The notes below the pieces were generated by a model. The model searched no databases. It was not told where the DNA came from and saw nothing but the letters and a program-made list of their open reading frames with translations. A program made the position numbers and the translations under genes. 9,780 bases of DNA, from assembly GCA_025360875.1 (NCBI GenBank), contig JANYBI010000471.1:1-9780 (forward strand), given 5' to 3'. Shown here piece by piece: positions 1-7,896 of the stretch. Numbering within the stretch: the first letter of the stretch is position 1; every line of letters begins with the position of its first letter. This stretch comes from Lentisphaerota bacterium (GTDB lineage: Bacteria > Verrucomicrobiota > Lentisphaeria > Victivallales > GWF2-50-93).

Positions 1-230
1 CTCCTCCGCAAATGGCTGGATAACGCTTTTAATCAGGAGACGGCAGGACAAAAGATTTGACTTACACTCGGAATCGTATAACTTTGGCAAAGCAAGCGGG
101 TTTTAAATACATCAAAACTTATAACTGACGAGAAGTCATAAGGAACGCTGCTTAATATGTCCAGGAACCGGTAAGCCGTCAGTAGCCAGTCGCTGTCCAA
201 TATTTGCCATCTGGCGGATCTCTACGTATT
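1..230. other. Left-edge region without a supportable gene
   Basis: No coding region can be defended here. On the plus strand one frame is open from the window edge to a TGA at 58-60, reading LLRKWLDNAFNQETAGQKI at its end. It could be the tail of a gene entering from the left. A second plus frame is also open, to about 105, so the short length decides nothing. The GH65 gene ends at 231 on the minus strand, so if the plus tail is real the two genes converge here. I found no convincing hairpin followed by a T-run between them. Confidence 0.4.
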
Positions 231-2564
231 TCACAACGCGCCAATCCCTGCCATGGGCAAAGTTATCGGCGATTCTCCCACGCGGACAAGGTGGTTCCAG
301 ACGCGCACTTCTATGGAGGGTCCGGTGGCGTGAAGCTTGATGGCGTTCTTACCGACCTCCACCTGGAGGCGGGAGCCGTGCCAGCACAGCGAGAAACGGT
401 AGTGGTCCCAGGCTGCCGGCAGACGTGGACGCAGGCTTAGCTGTCCGTCGAACCAGCGGACACCGCCGAATCCAAGGGCCACGCACTGCCATGCGCCGGC
501 AAGACAGGCAGTATGCACACCCATCCAGGCGTTGCCGTGGATGTCATCCAAATCCAGACGCGCGGTGCGCAGGAAGTAGTCGTATGCCATGTCCATCTTG
601 CCCAGCCACGCCGCGAGAATGGAATGATGGCAGAAGCTTAGTGAAGAATCGTGTGTGCACTTGGGCTCGTAAAACTCGAAGTCACGGCGGATCTCGTCGT
701 CGGTGAACCGGTCACCGAGCAGGAGGCTGGCCACGAGCAGGTCGCCTTGGCGCAGGAGCTGGGTTCGCATGATCCGGTCGTAGCTCCACACGGCGTTTAA
801 TGCGCCCGGTAGAGACTTGGCCTTGAGGTCGTACGGCTCGAGCTGCAGGAATCGATCGTCTTGCAGGTGGATGCCCAGTGCGATATCGGCGGGCAGATAA
901 ATGCGGTCGGCTGTGTGGGAGAAGCGGCTGATTTCCTCAGCGGACAGCCCCAGCCGCTGGCAGGCGGCGGCATGGTCGTCGGGACGCTCGACGTGCAGGA
1001 TGTCCAGCAGGCGCACGGTCTTGCTCAGGTTCTCCTGGGCCATGATATTAGTGTAGAAATTGTTGTCAACTCCCTGATGGTATTCGTCGGGCCCTAGTAC
1101 GCGGTTGATCACAAATGCCTGAAGATCCTCGCGCCAGAAAACGCGCGAACACCAGAACCGGCTGGTCTCGACCATCACGTCGATCCCTCCCCCTGCCACG
1201 GCGTCCAGATTGCCACTGGTGCAATAATCGAACCATACAGACCAGGCGACTGCGGCAGTGACGTGGATACCGAGCAGGCCGAATTGCCACAGAGTACAGC
1301 TCTCCTGTCCGTCGGCATCGCTCATGAAAGGGTAGGCGGCGCCTGAGGCATCGAGTTCGTGTGCTTTGGTGCGCGCACCGGGAAGCATGTGGATGCGCGA
1401 GCGGATCAGGGTGCGTGCCACGTCCGGAGCCACAAACCCGAACATCGGGATCATGAAGACTTCGGTGTCCCAGAAATAGGTTCCGAAGTAGTGTTCGCCT
1501 GTCAGTCCCTTGGCTCCGATATTGACCGTCGGGTCGGAATTCGGGGCGTTCTGAAGCATCTGGTATATGGAGTAGCGCAATCCCTGGGTGAGCGCACCGG
1601 TGCCGGATCTCTCTGCGATTTCTATGTCAGCTTCGGACCACACTTTTTTCCAGGCGGCTTCCTGTTCGCTGAGGAGCTTGTCGAAGCCGGCGGTGCATGC
1701 TTCGGACAGGAATCTGCGGGCTGCGTCAGCCGTCTCGCCGGTCACGTCCACGTCACGGCTGGTGGCCACTGCCACAAGCTTTTCGAACTTGGCAGGCATG
1801 TCTTTCGCAACCCGGCCGGAAAGGCGGCAGTTTGAGACGTCGGCTTCGAAACGCACATTCGGAGCCAAGAGGGCGGAAGCGCCACGCAAGGACGCATGGG
1901 CAAGTACAGCCAAGTTGATTCCAGTTCGTAAAGTATGAGATTGGATCCCGTGTTCGGTGGTGCCGGGACGGTTAAGCGAGACAAGGTCTGCATAGTGCCG
2001 GGTGCCCGAAGCGTTGCGGCTAGTACCATCCACCGACGAGATGAAAGTGATATCGGCATCCGCATCAAGGGGAGTGACCTGTACCTGCAGTGCAAGCAGA
2101 TGACGTCTCGGACGGCTGAGGAAACGGCGGAATGAGAGGCTGAGACGTCGTCCGGCGGGCGTTCTGAGCGAGACGTCGCGCGTGAGCAGGCCACGGTCCA
2201 GATGGAGCGTTCGGGAATAGTTTTCGACTGTGCATGTGCTGAGATCGAGACGGACGCCATCGACCTCGATCACGATGCCAAGCGGATCGGGGATGTTGAC
2301 CATCTGCCGAGGTTCAGCGGGTCGGCCCTTGAGCTTGATCATGGTGTTGTTGGGATAGGAATCGAAAACGCCTGCCACATAGGTGCCACGCAAGGTTTCA
2401 GTTCCGGACAATCCTTCTTCGAACGAGGCGCGCTGGCCCATGTAGCCGTTTGCCTGCGCGAAGATGCCCTCGATGAGGCGGTAGTCGGCGGGTGCGAACG
2501 CGGCTTCGGTAACGCGCCACGGCTCAGTCGTGAATCGCTGCTGTTTTATGGTATGCGTGCTCAT
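231..2564 (-). CDS. Glycoside hydrolase family 65 protein, probable disaccharide (maltose/kojibiose/trehalose-type) phosphorylase
   Basis: GH65 enzymes mostly cleave alpha-glucosides such as maltose, trehalose, kojibiose or nigerose with phosphate, releasing beta-glucose 1-phosphate and the acceptor sugar. No signal peptide is seen, so it should act in the cytoplasm. Numbered from the longer GTG start at 2597 (788 aa), there is an N-terminal beta-sandwich to about 270, a linker helix region, and an (alpha/alpha)6 barrel from about 330 to 710. A small C-terminal beta domain closes the protein. In the barrel are FGTYFWDTEVF (371-381), the general-acid motif GPDEYH with Glu505, and HDSSLS (649-654), the usual phosphate-site segment. 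ARLDLDD-HGN (679-689) is also typical. RQGD (616-619) stands where KQAD is usual. I prefer ATG 2564 (777 aa), because the GTG extension MAHFSGNLLQN looks unlike the family. Neither start has a good ribosome site, and GTG 2597 would leave only 6 bp after the upstream gene. Family is secure; substrate cannot be read from sequence. No beta-phosphoglucomutase gene is adjacent within the window. Confidence 0.9.
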   Translation of the reverse strand: MSTHTIKQQRFTTEPWRVTEAAFAPADYRLIEGIFAQANGYMGQRASFEEGLSGTETLRGTYVAGVFDSYPNNTMIKLKGRPAEPRQMVNIPDPLGIVIEVDGVRLDLSTCTVENYSRTLHLDRGLLTRDVSLRTPAGRRLSLSFRRFLSRPRRHLLALQVQVTPLDADADITFISSVDGTSRNASGTRHYADLVSLNRPGTTEHGIQSHTLRTGINLAVLAHASLRGASALLAPNVRFEADVSNCRLSGRVAKDMPAKFEKLVAVATSRDVDVTGETADAARRFLSEACTAGFDKLLSEQEAAWKKVWSEADIEIAERSGTGALTQGLRYSIYQMLQNAPNSDPTVNIGAKGLTGEHYFGTYFWDTEVFMIPMFGFVAPDVARTLIRSRIHMLPGARTKAHELDASGAAYPFMSDADGQESCTLWQFGLLGIHVTAAVAWSVWFDYCTSGNLDAVAGGGIDVMVETSRFWCSRVFWREDLQAFVINRVLGPDEYHQGVDNNFYTNIMAQENLSKTVRLLDILHVERPDDHAAACQRLGLSAEEISRFSHTADRIYLPADIALGIHLQDDRFLQLEPYDLKAKSLPGALNAVWSYDRIMRTQLLRQGDLLVASLLLGDRFTDDEIRRDFEFYEPKCTHDSSLSFCHHSILAAWLGKMDMAYDYFLRTARLDLDDIHGNAWMGVHTACLAGAWQCVALGFGGVRWFDGQLSLRPRLPAAWDHYRFSLCWHGSRLQVEVGKNAIKLHATGPSIEVRVWNHLVRVGESPITLPMAGIGAL

Positions 2565-2603
2565 ATTCTGTAGTAAATTTCCCGAAAAATGTGCCACCCG
2601 TCA

Positions 2604-4679
2604 TTACTTGAAAACGATACTGTCACTTACAACAGCTGATTCCGTTCCAGTGGCGTCTTTGACTTTGAAGTAGACGGTTTTGGCTCCATCCATGAAGCTC
2701 AATGTGAAGGATGGAGCGTTTGTGTATGCGTGCCAGGCAGCGCCGGTAAATATTGGGGATTCACTCGCCATGTACTGGGTGGGCGTGGTGCCTGCTACGG
2801 TGTTGTTCAGGGTGACAGTTTGGCTCTTGGTCGTGCGGGCATTGCTATTTATCTGGAAAGAGCTGACAGCGGGTAAAATCAGCGCGAGCTTCGCCTGCAT
2901 CGCAGGACTCATTTGTTTGACAAGCTCCGCATTGTAGACGCCGGAAAGTGGATCGACATTAGGCCCCGTCTGCACTGGATAGCCGTATATCTCCGTGGCG
3001 GCGATCGCATACGAACGCGATGTCCAGGCGGGCGATTTCAACATGGTATTTGGGAGAAAGTCCGTATTGACCGCGGGATCCACGTCGAGCGCAAAGATTG
3101 AGATATTATTGTCTGTGTTGCGGACGATCTCGAAGCGGCGGAACTCCTGGGGGAAGTCCCTCAACGACGGGATCTCGACTTCCCAGAAGCCGTGTGTAAG
3201 ATCGCCGACGTAAGGTGATGTCGCATCCGGAGGCTGTGGAGTGATGGTGTTGCGGTGCACATGTCCCGACATCCACATGACGAGGTTCTGATAGGTCCAG
3301 AGTTTCTGGCGCAATGTTACTTCGGAGACCATGGAATACTGGGCATACATCGGCATCAATGGGAAATATGGATTCTGCGCGGGATCGTTTTCAGGCGGCA
3401 AATTCAATGTATATGGGAGTATCGGGATATGCGCGCAGACGATCATGAGTTCGCCTGCGGCCTCACCTTCATCGAGCTCGTTTACCAGCCAGTTGTAGCG
3501 CTCATAGTCGAGCGAGCCAAGATCGCTGCCGGCCTTGTCGGTATCGTCGAGGACGATGACCTTGAGCGGAATATCGGCCCTCGGATAGAAGTGATAGGAG
3601 GCAAATCCGCCATCCTTCAATTCCTTTGTGAATCCGTGGCCAACCGGGTTCGAGGTGGTTTTCAGGAATTCGCCCATCCAGTTCCGGAGCGATAGCGAGT
3701 AGCGGTTCTTGTCGGCGGCAACCTTCGGGGGTTTTGAGAAGTAGTCGGCCGCCCCCACATCTATGATATCCCCGAACGGCGTCGTTCCATCAACGACACC
3801 CATATAGAAACCGCGGGCGCTCAGCGCACCGGTATCGCTTGGAGACATCTCGCCGAGGTTGAGGATGCTGGATCCGACGAGGGTCTTTTTGATGTAATCG
3901 TCCGGAAGGGCGGAGCCCGTCCAGAACAGATCGTGGTTGCCGACGGCCTGATACCAGCTGATCGACTTGTCGAGTCCGGCAGCCTGGTATGGCATCTGAT
4001 AGAGAGTAGTTTTGGCTCCCAGGTGTGCGCCGGAGCTGGGGGTGATCTTCTTGCCGTCGATGACATCGAGATACCATCTGAGCTCGTTGTACTGGGTGTT
4101 GTTGACCGCGTCACCGAGAGCGATGCCGAAATCAAACGGCGCCTGTTTGTGCAGGGCGTTGATTGTCTGGACCGCGGCGTCAAGGACGTGGGTCGTATAG
4201 AGGATACATCCTGAATACCCCCAGCTCGAAGAAGCGAAATAGCCACCTTCGTAACAGTAGAAGATCGCCTGGGCCGGGGATTCCTTGTCGGTGATATGGA
4301 CGTCGCTCATGCTGAAGAAAGTCAAAAGAGTCGATGTCGAAGGATCCCTGTTTGATGGAGCATTGAGCGATGCATCAGTGGCCGGCGGCCATTTGGTGTC
4401 AAGCGTCATATCTGGCTTGATGAATGGGTAGCCGGGCCCTTCAGGATTCCACATGCCGTATCCGTTCTGCTCGTATTCAGAGACCTCGCACGGCAAAAGC
4501 GGTTTCGCCCACACGGGCGGGGGTGAGGCAGCGTTCGTCTTATCGAGCGTAGTGTAGACATCTGCGTCGATCGGATATGTTGGAGCAATGCTTTTCGCGG
4601 TTCCAGCCTCCACCGTTCCGACGGCCAGGAAAGAGAAGACCAGGAGGGGCAGAAACACCAGGGAATCAATTTGTTTCAT
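2604..4679 (-). CDS. Secreted calcineurin-like metallophosphoesterase (resembles the TIGR03768/RPA4764-type family)
   Basis: A 691-aa exported protein. Residues 1-25 form a signal peptide: Lys2, a hydrophobic core FLPLLVFSFLAV, then VEAG. The dinuclear-metal phosphoesterase motifs follow in order: SDVHIT (Asp126, His128), LGDAVNN (Asp190, Asn193 or Asn194), GNHD (247-250), CAHIP (His417) and GHVH (472-475). Spacing is stretched, with a large insert between GNHD and His417. From memory this matches the long family called RPA4764-type; the substrate of that family is unknown to me. The last ~85 residues (about 606-691) look like a separate beta-sandwich of Fn3 or chitobiase-C-terminal style (TVYFKVKDATGTESAVVSD). 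Such domains often help binding or anchoring, which is inference here. ATG 4679 has a good ribosome site (GGAG, 7 nt upstream). The stop lies 6-39 bp before the GH65 gene, so the two are probably cotranscribed; no functional link is evident. Class of enzyme is sure, biological role is not. Confidence 0.88.
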   Translation of the reverse strand: MKQIDSLVFLPLLVFSFLAVGTVEAGTAKSIAPTYPIDADVYTTLDKTNAASPPPVWAKPLLPCEVSEYEQNGYGMWNPEGPGYPFIKPDMTLDTKWPPATDASLNAPSNRDPSTSTLLTFFSMSDVHITDKESPAQAIFYCYEGGYFASSSWGYSGCILYTTHVLDAAVQTINALHKQAPFDFGIALGDAVNNTQYNELRWYLDVIDGKKITPSSGAHLGAKTTLYQMPYQAAGLDKSISWYQAVGNHDLFWTGSALPDDYIKKTLVGSSILNLGEMSPSDTGALSARGFYMGVVDGTTPFGDIIDVGAADYFSKPPKVAADKNRYSLSLRNWMGEFLKTTSNPVGHGFTKELKDGGFASYHFYPRADIPLKVIVLDDTDKAGSDLGSLDYERYNWLVNELDEGEAAGELMIVCAHIPILPYTLNLPPENDPAQNPYFPLMPMYAQYSMVSEVTLRQKLWTYQNLVMWMSGHVHRNTITPQPPDATSPYVGDLTHGFWEVEIPSLRDFPQEFRRFEIVRNTDNNISIFALDVDPAVNTDFLPNTMLKSPAWTSRSYAIAATEIYGYPVQTGPNVDPLSGVYNAELVKQMSPAMQAKLALILPAVSSFQINSNARTTKSQTVTLNNTVAGTTPTQYMASESPIFTGAAWHAYTNAPSFTLSFMDGAKTVYFKVKDATGTESAVVSDSIVFK

Positions 4680-4736
4680 GGTATAAGCTCCGTAAATGTT
4701 TAATTCTCCACTTCAAGCGCCTCGACGAGGCATCCT

Positions 4737-4764
4737 ATTTTATCATCATGATTGGCAAAAACAA
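4737..4764 (-). promoter_or_regulatory. Possible promoter of the metallophosphoesterase gene
   Basis: On the minus strand TAAAAT (4742-4737) lies 16 bp after TTGTTT (4764-4759), a good -10 with a weak -35. It would start transcription near 4730 and give a leader of about 50 nt. A short dyad GCCTCGACGAGGC (4719-4731) sits at the start of that leader. Assigned by eye only. Confidence 0.3.
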
Positions 4765-4930
4765 TAGGTGTCGATATTTTGCGTGATTGTTTTCTGCCAT
4801 AGCCGGCTGATTCCTCCTTGTTCTATAATCCAGCAATAGTATGCGAAGGCAGGCAAGGCAAGAAAAACTTACACATTGTTTACGCATTGGGGAGGATGTA
4901 AAGATAGAACATAGGCAGGAAGATTAAAAT
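4765..4930. other. Intergenic stretch between the phosphoesterase gene and the tRNA-Pro region
   Basis: AT-rich non-coding DNA. No open frame with a ribosome site was found on either strand. A TATAAT on the plus strand (4824-4829) has no matching -35 and no gene behind it. I see no hairpin with a T-run that would end the tRNA transcript arriving from the right. Confidence 0.4.
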
Positions 4931-5006
<76 letters not shown>

Positions 5007-5016
5007 TAATGAAAGA

Positions 5017-5095
5017 TGGTCGGGGCGTGAGGATTCGAACCTCCGACCTCTTGGTCCCGAACCAAGCGCTCTAAACCAGACTGAGCCACACCCCG
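5017..5095 (-). tRNA. tRNA-Pro (anticodon CGG)
   Basis: A complete cloverleaf reads from 5095 down to 5017. The acceptor stem is CGGGGTG/CGCCCCG, the D stem GCTC/GAGC with an 11-nt loop containing GG. The anticodon stem is CTTGG/CCAAG with loop TTCGGGA, which gives anticodon CGG. The T loop is TTCGAAT, the discriminator is A, and CCA is encoded. It decodes CCG codons. The first T-stem pair is a G-A mismatch (A at 5028 on the minus strand), while the other four pairs are intact. Upstream on the minus strand a TAATAT (5116-5111) could be a -10 box, without a clear -35. Confidence 0.95.
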
Positions 5096-5232
5096 ACATT
5101 GGAACAAAACATATTAAAGAACAACGGTACGGATTAAGTAAACGACATGGTTTACTGAATACGTACAAATAACTTCTTTTAAATAAAAAGCAAATTTCAG
5201 AATTTCATATCAGAGATTATGCGCTTTGGAAT

Positions 5233-6054
5233 CTAATCCTTCTTGTTCAGCGTAATCGAGACGCTTTTGAGATTCGCGGAAGTATCGGACTCATGGCTTT
5301 CATTATTAATCTCAGGATCATCTTTCAATGTCAGGTGGACAATCCGCCTGTCATGGGAGTTCATCGGAGGAAGTGATACTGAGTCACCCCATCTCTTAAC
5401 TTCCTTCGCGGCATCAAGGGCCTGTTGCCTTATCCTCTGCTCATGTTCGGCTTCACTTTCCACCATTTCGCGGGATTCTCTTTGCTCAGCACGTGGCTCC
5501 CTGTCGTCAAAACTCCTGCGTCCGCCGCCATCACGGCTTCTGCTGCGGTCTCCACCGCGGTCTCCTCCTCTGCTGCCACCCCTGTCACCTCTGCCGCCGC
5601 CTCTAGGACCTCTGTCTCCACGGTCGCCTCGGCCACCTCTGTCACCACCCCTGTCATCTCTGTCACTGCCTTGGGCTTGGGCCGGCCTGTCTTCCTGGGC
5701 GGCCTGCGGAGTGGCGGCGCCGGCGCCACTGGCGCCTCTTTCACCTCTGTCGCCCCTGCGTTCGCGGGGAGCATTTCTTGAATAGCCGTCGACATCAATT
5801 GAGATTCTCGGGCTTTCCGTGTCGTGTTTCTGGACCATGCGGTTGACGAGGAGCTGGAGCTGGTCGAGTGTCTGGCCCTTTCGTCCTATGATCCTTCCGG
5901 CGTCTTCGCTGACGGCGATAAGGGCGATCCTTCCATCCCTGTTTTCAGCCTTTACAGTTGCATCGAGTCCGAGGTAGTCGAGCATGGTTGCAAGCGTTGT
6001 CGACGCCTTCTGCATCTTTTCTTCGACTGTCATTGCGGTTGTGTTTTCTGCCAT
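5233..6054 (-). CDS. jag: Jag/KhpB-type KH-R3H RNA-binding protein with an RG-rich linker
   Basis: Proteins of this family (SpoIIIJ-associated Jag, KhpB, EloR) bind RNA through a KH and an R3H domain and are regularly encoded beside yidC, as here. In this 273-aa product the KH domain covers about residues 28-90, with the loop IIGRKGQ (GRKG at 57-60). The R3H domain fills about 200-250, with SHDRRIVHL supplying the Arg236-x3-His240 signature. Between them, about residues 98-182, is a low-complexity stretch of repeated GDRG/RGG units; family members I know have a short linker there. The N-terminal Jag_N domain of the Firmicute proteins is missing. About 20 polar residues follow the R3H core. 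ATG 6054 has AGGAGA 7 nt upstream, and the gene begins 27 bp after yidC ends, so it should be the last gene of the rpmH operon. The family call is firm; the RNA targets are unknown. Confidence 0.93.
   Translation of the reverse strand: MAENTTAMTVEEKMQKASTTLATMLDYLGLDATVKAENRDGRIALIAVSEDAGRIIGRKGQTLDQLQLLVNRMVQKHDTESPRISIDVDGYSRNAPRERRGDRGERGASGAGAATPQAAQEDRPAQAQGSDRDDRGGDRGGRGDRGDRGPRGGGRGDRGGSRGGDRGGDRSRSRDGGGRRSFDDREPRAEQRESREMVESEAEHEQRIRQQALDAAKEVKRWGDSVSLPPMNSHDRRIVHLTLKDDPEINNESHESDTSANLKSVSITLNKKD
5509..5763 (-). repeat. Degenerate repeat encoding the RG-rich linker of Jag
   Basis: This part of jag is an imperfect tandem array of codons for Gly-Asp-Arg-Gly and Arg-Gly-Gly. It yields residues about 98-182 of the protein. 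The repeat produces artefactual long open frames on the opposite strand, rich in Pro, Leu and Ser. Arrays of this kind often vary in length between strains, which is inference here. Confidence 0.75.
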
Positions 6055-6081
6055 TTTAGTTTCTCCTAGTTTACTTTATAG

Positions 6082-7896
6082 TCAAGCAGTTTTTTTCTCT
6101 AGACTTTTTTCATTTTTATCTATTTTTTTGTTTACCAGCAGCTGGATTATGCTGATTATCTGGCTCACGCTCCAGTACAGGGTCAGCCCTGAAGGCAGTG
6201 AATATAGCATAACAAGCATTACAAGAGGCAATATCATCATCATTTTCTGTTGTACGGGATCCATTGCGGTGGGAGTCAGGTACTGCTGTATCACCATTGT
6301 GCCGGTCATGAGGAGGACAAGGGGGTTTATCGCCAGATCCAGGCCCGGTATCATGGCTATGGTGTCAGGTCTGGACAGGTCGGCCGCCCATAGGAATGAC
6401 GACTGTCTCAGTTCGATTGCGCCGTTGAGAGCCGAGTAGAGGGCGATGAATATTGGCAGCTGGAGAAATATCGGCAGGCATCCGCCAAGGGGATTCACCT
6501 TGTGTTCCTTGTAGAGCTGCATTATTTTCGTGTTCATCTTCTGGGCGTCATCCTTGTACTTGGTCCTGATCTCCTGTACAAGCGGCTGTATCTTCTGCAT
6601 TTTCCTCATTGAGGCGTTCGCCCGGTCTGTGATAGGCCAGAAAAGCATTTTGACGATGAAAGTCAGCAGGATTATGCTTATGCCGTAGTTGCCGCAGAAT
6701 GTCTTCATCCATATGAGGGCGATTAGGAATCCCTGGGCGATGGGCTCAAACCAGATGTACCACTGGAAGAACCAGCTGTCGCTGACATAGCAGAGGTTCA
6801 TTATCTCCGTGGTTTTCGGCTCGAACTCTTTCAGCAGCGCCAGTTCCTTCGGACCGGAAAAATATTTGAAATTCATGACAGACTTCGCGCCGGGCTCTAT
6901 TTCCGTCTTTCCTATGATGCCATAGGTTTCAAGGGATGAGTATGGTTTGTCCTGCCCTTTGCTGTCCTTGAAAGTCTTTATGGTCTGTATCAACATGCTT
7001 CCATCACCCTTCTTAAAAGGGGTTTCCGGTTTCAGGATGCAGGTGAAGTATTTGTTAGAGACGGAAATCCATTTTGCGGCATTCTCCTGATGTTCCTCGA
7101 AAGGCGTCTTGGAGTATGATTTTGATGCGACGGTGGCATCCAGGCAGGTATTGATGCAGAGGCTTTCCATTATGAAATAATCCCCGGACAGTTCCATTAT
7201 CGGGATTATGCTGCCGGCGCTCACGTGTATGCCGTCGATCGCGAGCTTCTTTTCCGAAAGGTTCTTGATCTCCACGCTGTAGTCGGTCGTGTATTTGTCC
7301 GATATTTTCCAGGTCTGCACAACGCTGAACGGCTGGTCGGCCTCATTCTTGAAACCGCGTGTCAGCCTCAGCGCTGTCTCGGACTCCTTGACATACTCGA
7401 TATTGGTGGTCTTCAGCTTGTCGGTTGCCGAGAAGGAGAGGGCCCCTGGTTCGTAGTCCTGTTTCAGGACAATGTTATTTTTCTTGTCGGTATTCTTATA
7501 TTTCTTAAACTCTATTGAAGAGACTGAAGCGGTTGCAGGAGAAATCTTAAATGAGATGAAGTCGTTTGAAATGCTCTGGGCGGGGATTTCCGGGAGATTA
7601 ATCTTTTCCTCGGCTTTTGAGGATTTTTCCGTGTCTGCGGCCGGTTTGCCGTCTGCGGTTTTGAGATTTTCCACAGTCTTTGCCGGTTCCTTGCCTGATT
7701 CGGGAGCCTTCAGAGATTCAGTTGTTGGAGCTGAAAGGGATGAGCTTCCAGGGGAAGTCTTTGTCGGGTAGTTCGTCTTCATCTCTTTTTTCGGGGGCGT
7801 GATCGGGCCCATGATGGCGGTCATAATTGGGTTCCAGAATATCAGAAGGGCGAAACAGATGCAGAGGCCTATTATTGTTTCCTTGTCGAATTTCAC
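6082..7896 (-). CDS. yidC: Membrane protein insertase YidC (Oxa1 family)
   Basis: YidC inserts and folds inner-membrane proteins, alone or with SecYEG. I place the start at GTG 7896 (604 aa). Its GTGA overlaps the yidD stop, AAGGTG lies 5 nt upstream, and the protein then begins VKFDKETIIG as in close relatives. The open frame continues to an ATG at 7944, but that start has no ribosome site. In 604-aa numbering, TM1 is about 7-25 and a Lys/Ser/Pro-rich linker covers 30-105. The periplasmic beta domain covers about 110-355, and the conserved insertase core 380-592. Within the core are TFIVKMLFWPIT with Lys416 where Escherichia coli has the groove Arg366, a basic cytoplasmic hairpin (430-468), NPLGGCLPIFLQLPIF (468-483) and a final helix LPSGLTLYWSVSQ. 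The C-terminus KKIDKNEKSLEKK is basic, as is common for ribosome contact. Length and layout are those of a diderm YidC. Confidence 0.97.
   Translation of the reverse strand: MKFDKETIIGLCICFALLIFWNPIMTAIMGPITPPKKEMKTNYPTKTSPGSSSLSAPTTESLKAPESGKEPAKTVENLKTADGKPAADTEKSSKAEEKINLPEIPAQSISNDFISFKISPATASVSSIEFKKYKNTDKKNNIVLKQDYEPGALSFSATDKLKTTNIEYVKESETALRLTRGFKNEADQPFSVVQTWKISDKYTTDYSVEIKNLSEKKLAIDGIHVSAGSIIPIMELSGDYFIMESLCINTCLDATVASKSYSKTPFEEHQENAAKWISVSNKYFTCILKPETPFKKGDGSMLIQTIKTFKDSKGQDKPYSSLETYGIIGKTEIEPGAKSVMNFKYFSGPKELALLKEFEPKTTEIMNLCYVSDSWFFQWYIWFEPIAQGFLIALIWMKTFCGNYGISIILLTFIVKMLFWPITDRANASMRKMQKIQPLVQEIRTKYKDDAQKMNTKIMQLYKEHKVNPLGGCLPIFLQLPIFIALYSALNGAIELRQSSFLWAADLSRPDTIAMIPGLDLAINPLVLLMTGTMVIQQYLTPTAMDPVQQKMMMILPLVMLVMLYSLPSGLTLYWSVSQIISIIQLLVNKKIDKNEKSLEKKTA

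Noticed and set aside
1..60. C-terminal tail of a plus-strand gene
   Set aside because: Only 19 codons are visible and another frame is open too, so it cannot be called.
1066..2260. Several 70-170 aa frames on both strands inside the GH65 gene
   Set aside because: GC-rich shadows of the well-supported 231-2564 gene without recognisable domains.
5243..5785. 180-aa plus-strand frame rich in Pro, Leu and Ser, and a 118-aa neighbour frame
   Set aside because: Antisense artefacts of the RG-rich repeat in jag; no ribosome site and pure low complexity.
5430..5798. 122-aa minus-strand frame inside jag
   Set aside because: A shifted reading of the same repeat, rich in Ala, Glu, Thr and Val; the KH and R3H motifs are in the other frame, which needs no frameshift.
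6640..6660. Loss of the essential groove Arg in YidC (Lys416 instead)
   Set aside because: Lys at this place is a conservative change that I recall in other phyla; not evidence of inactivity.
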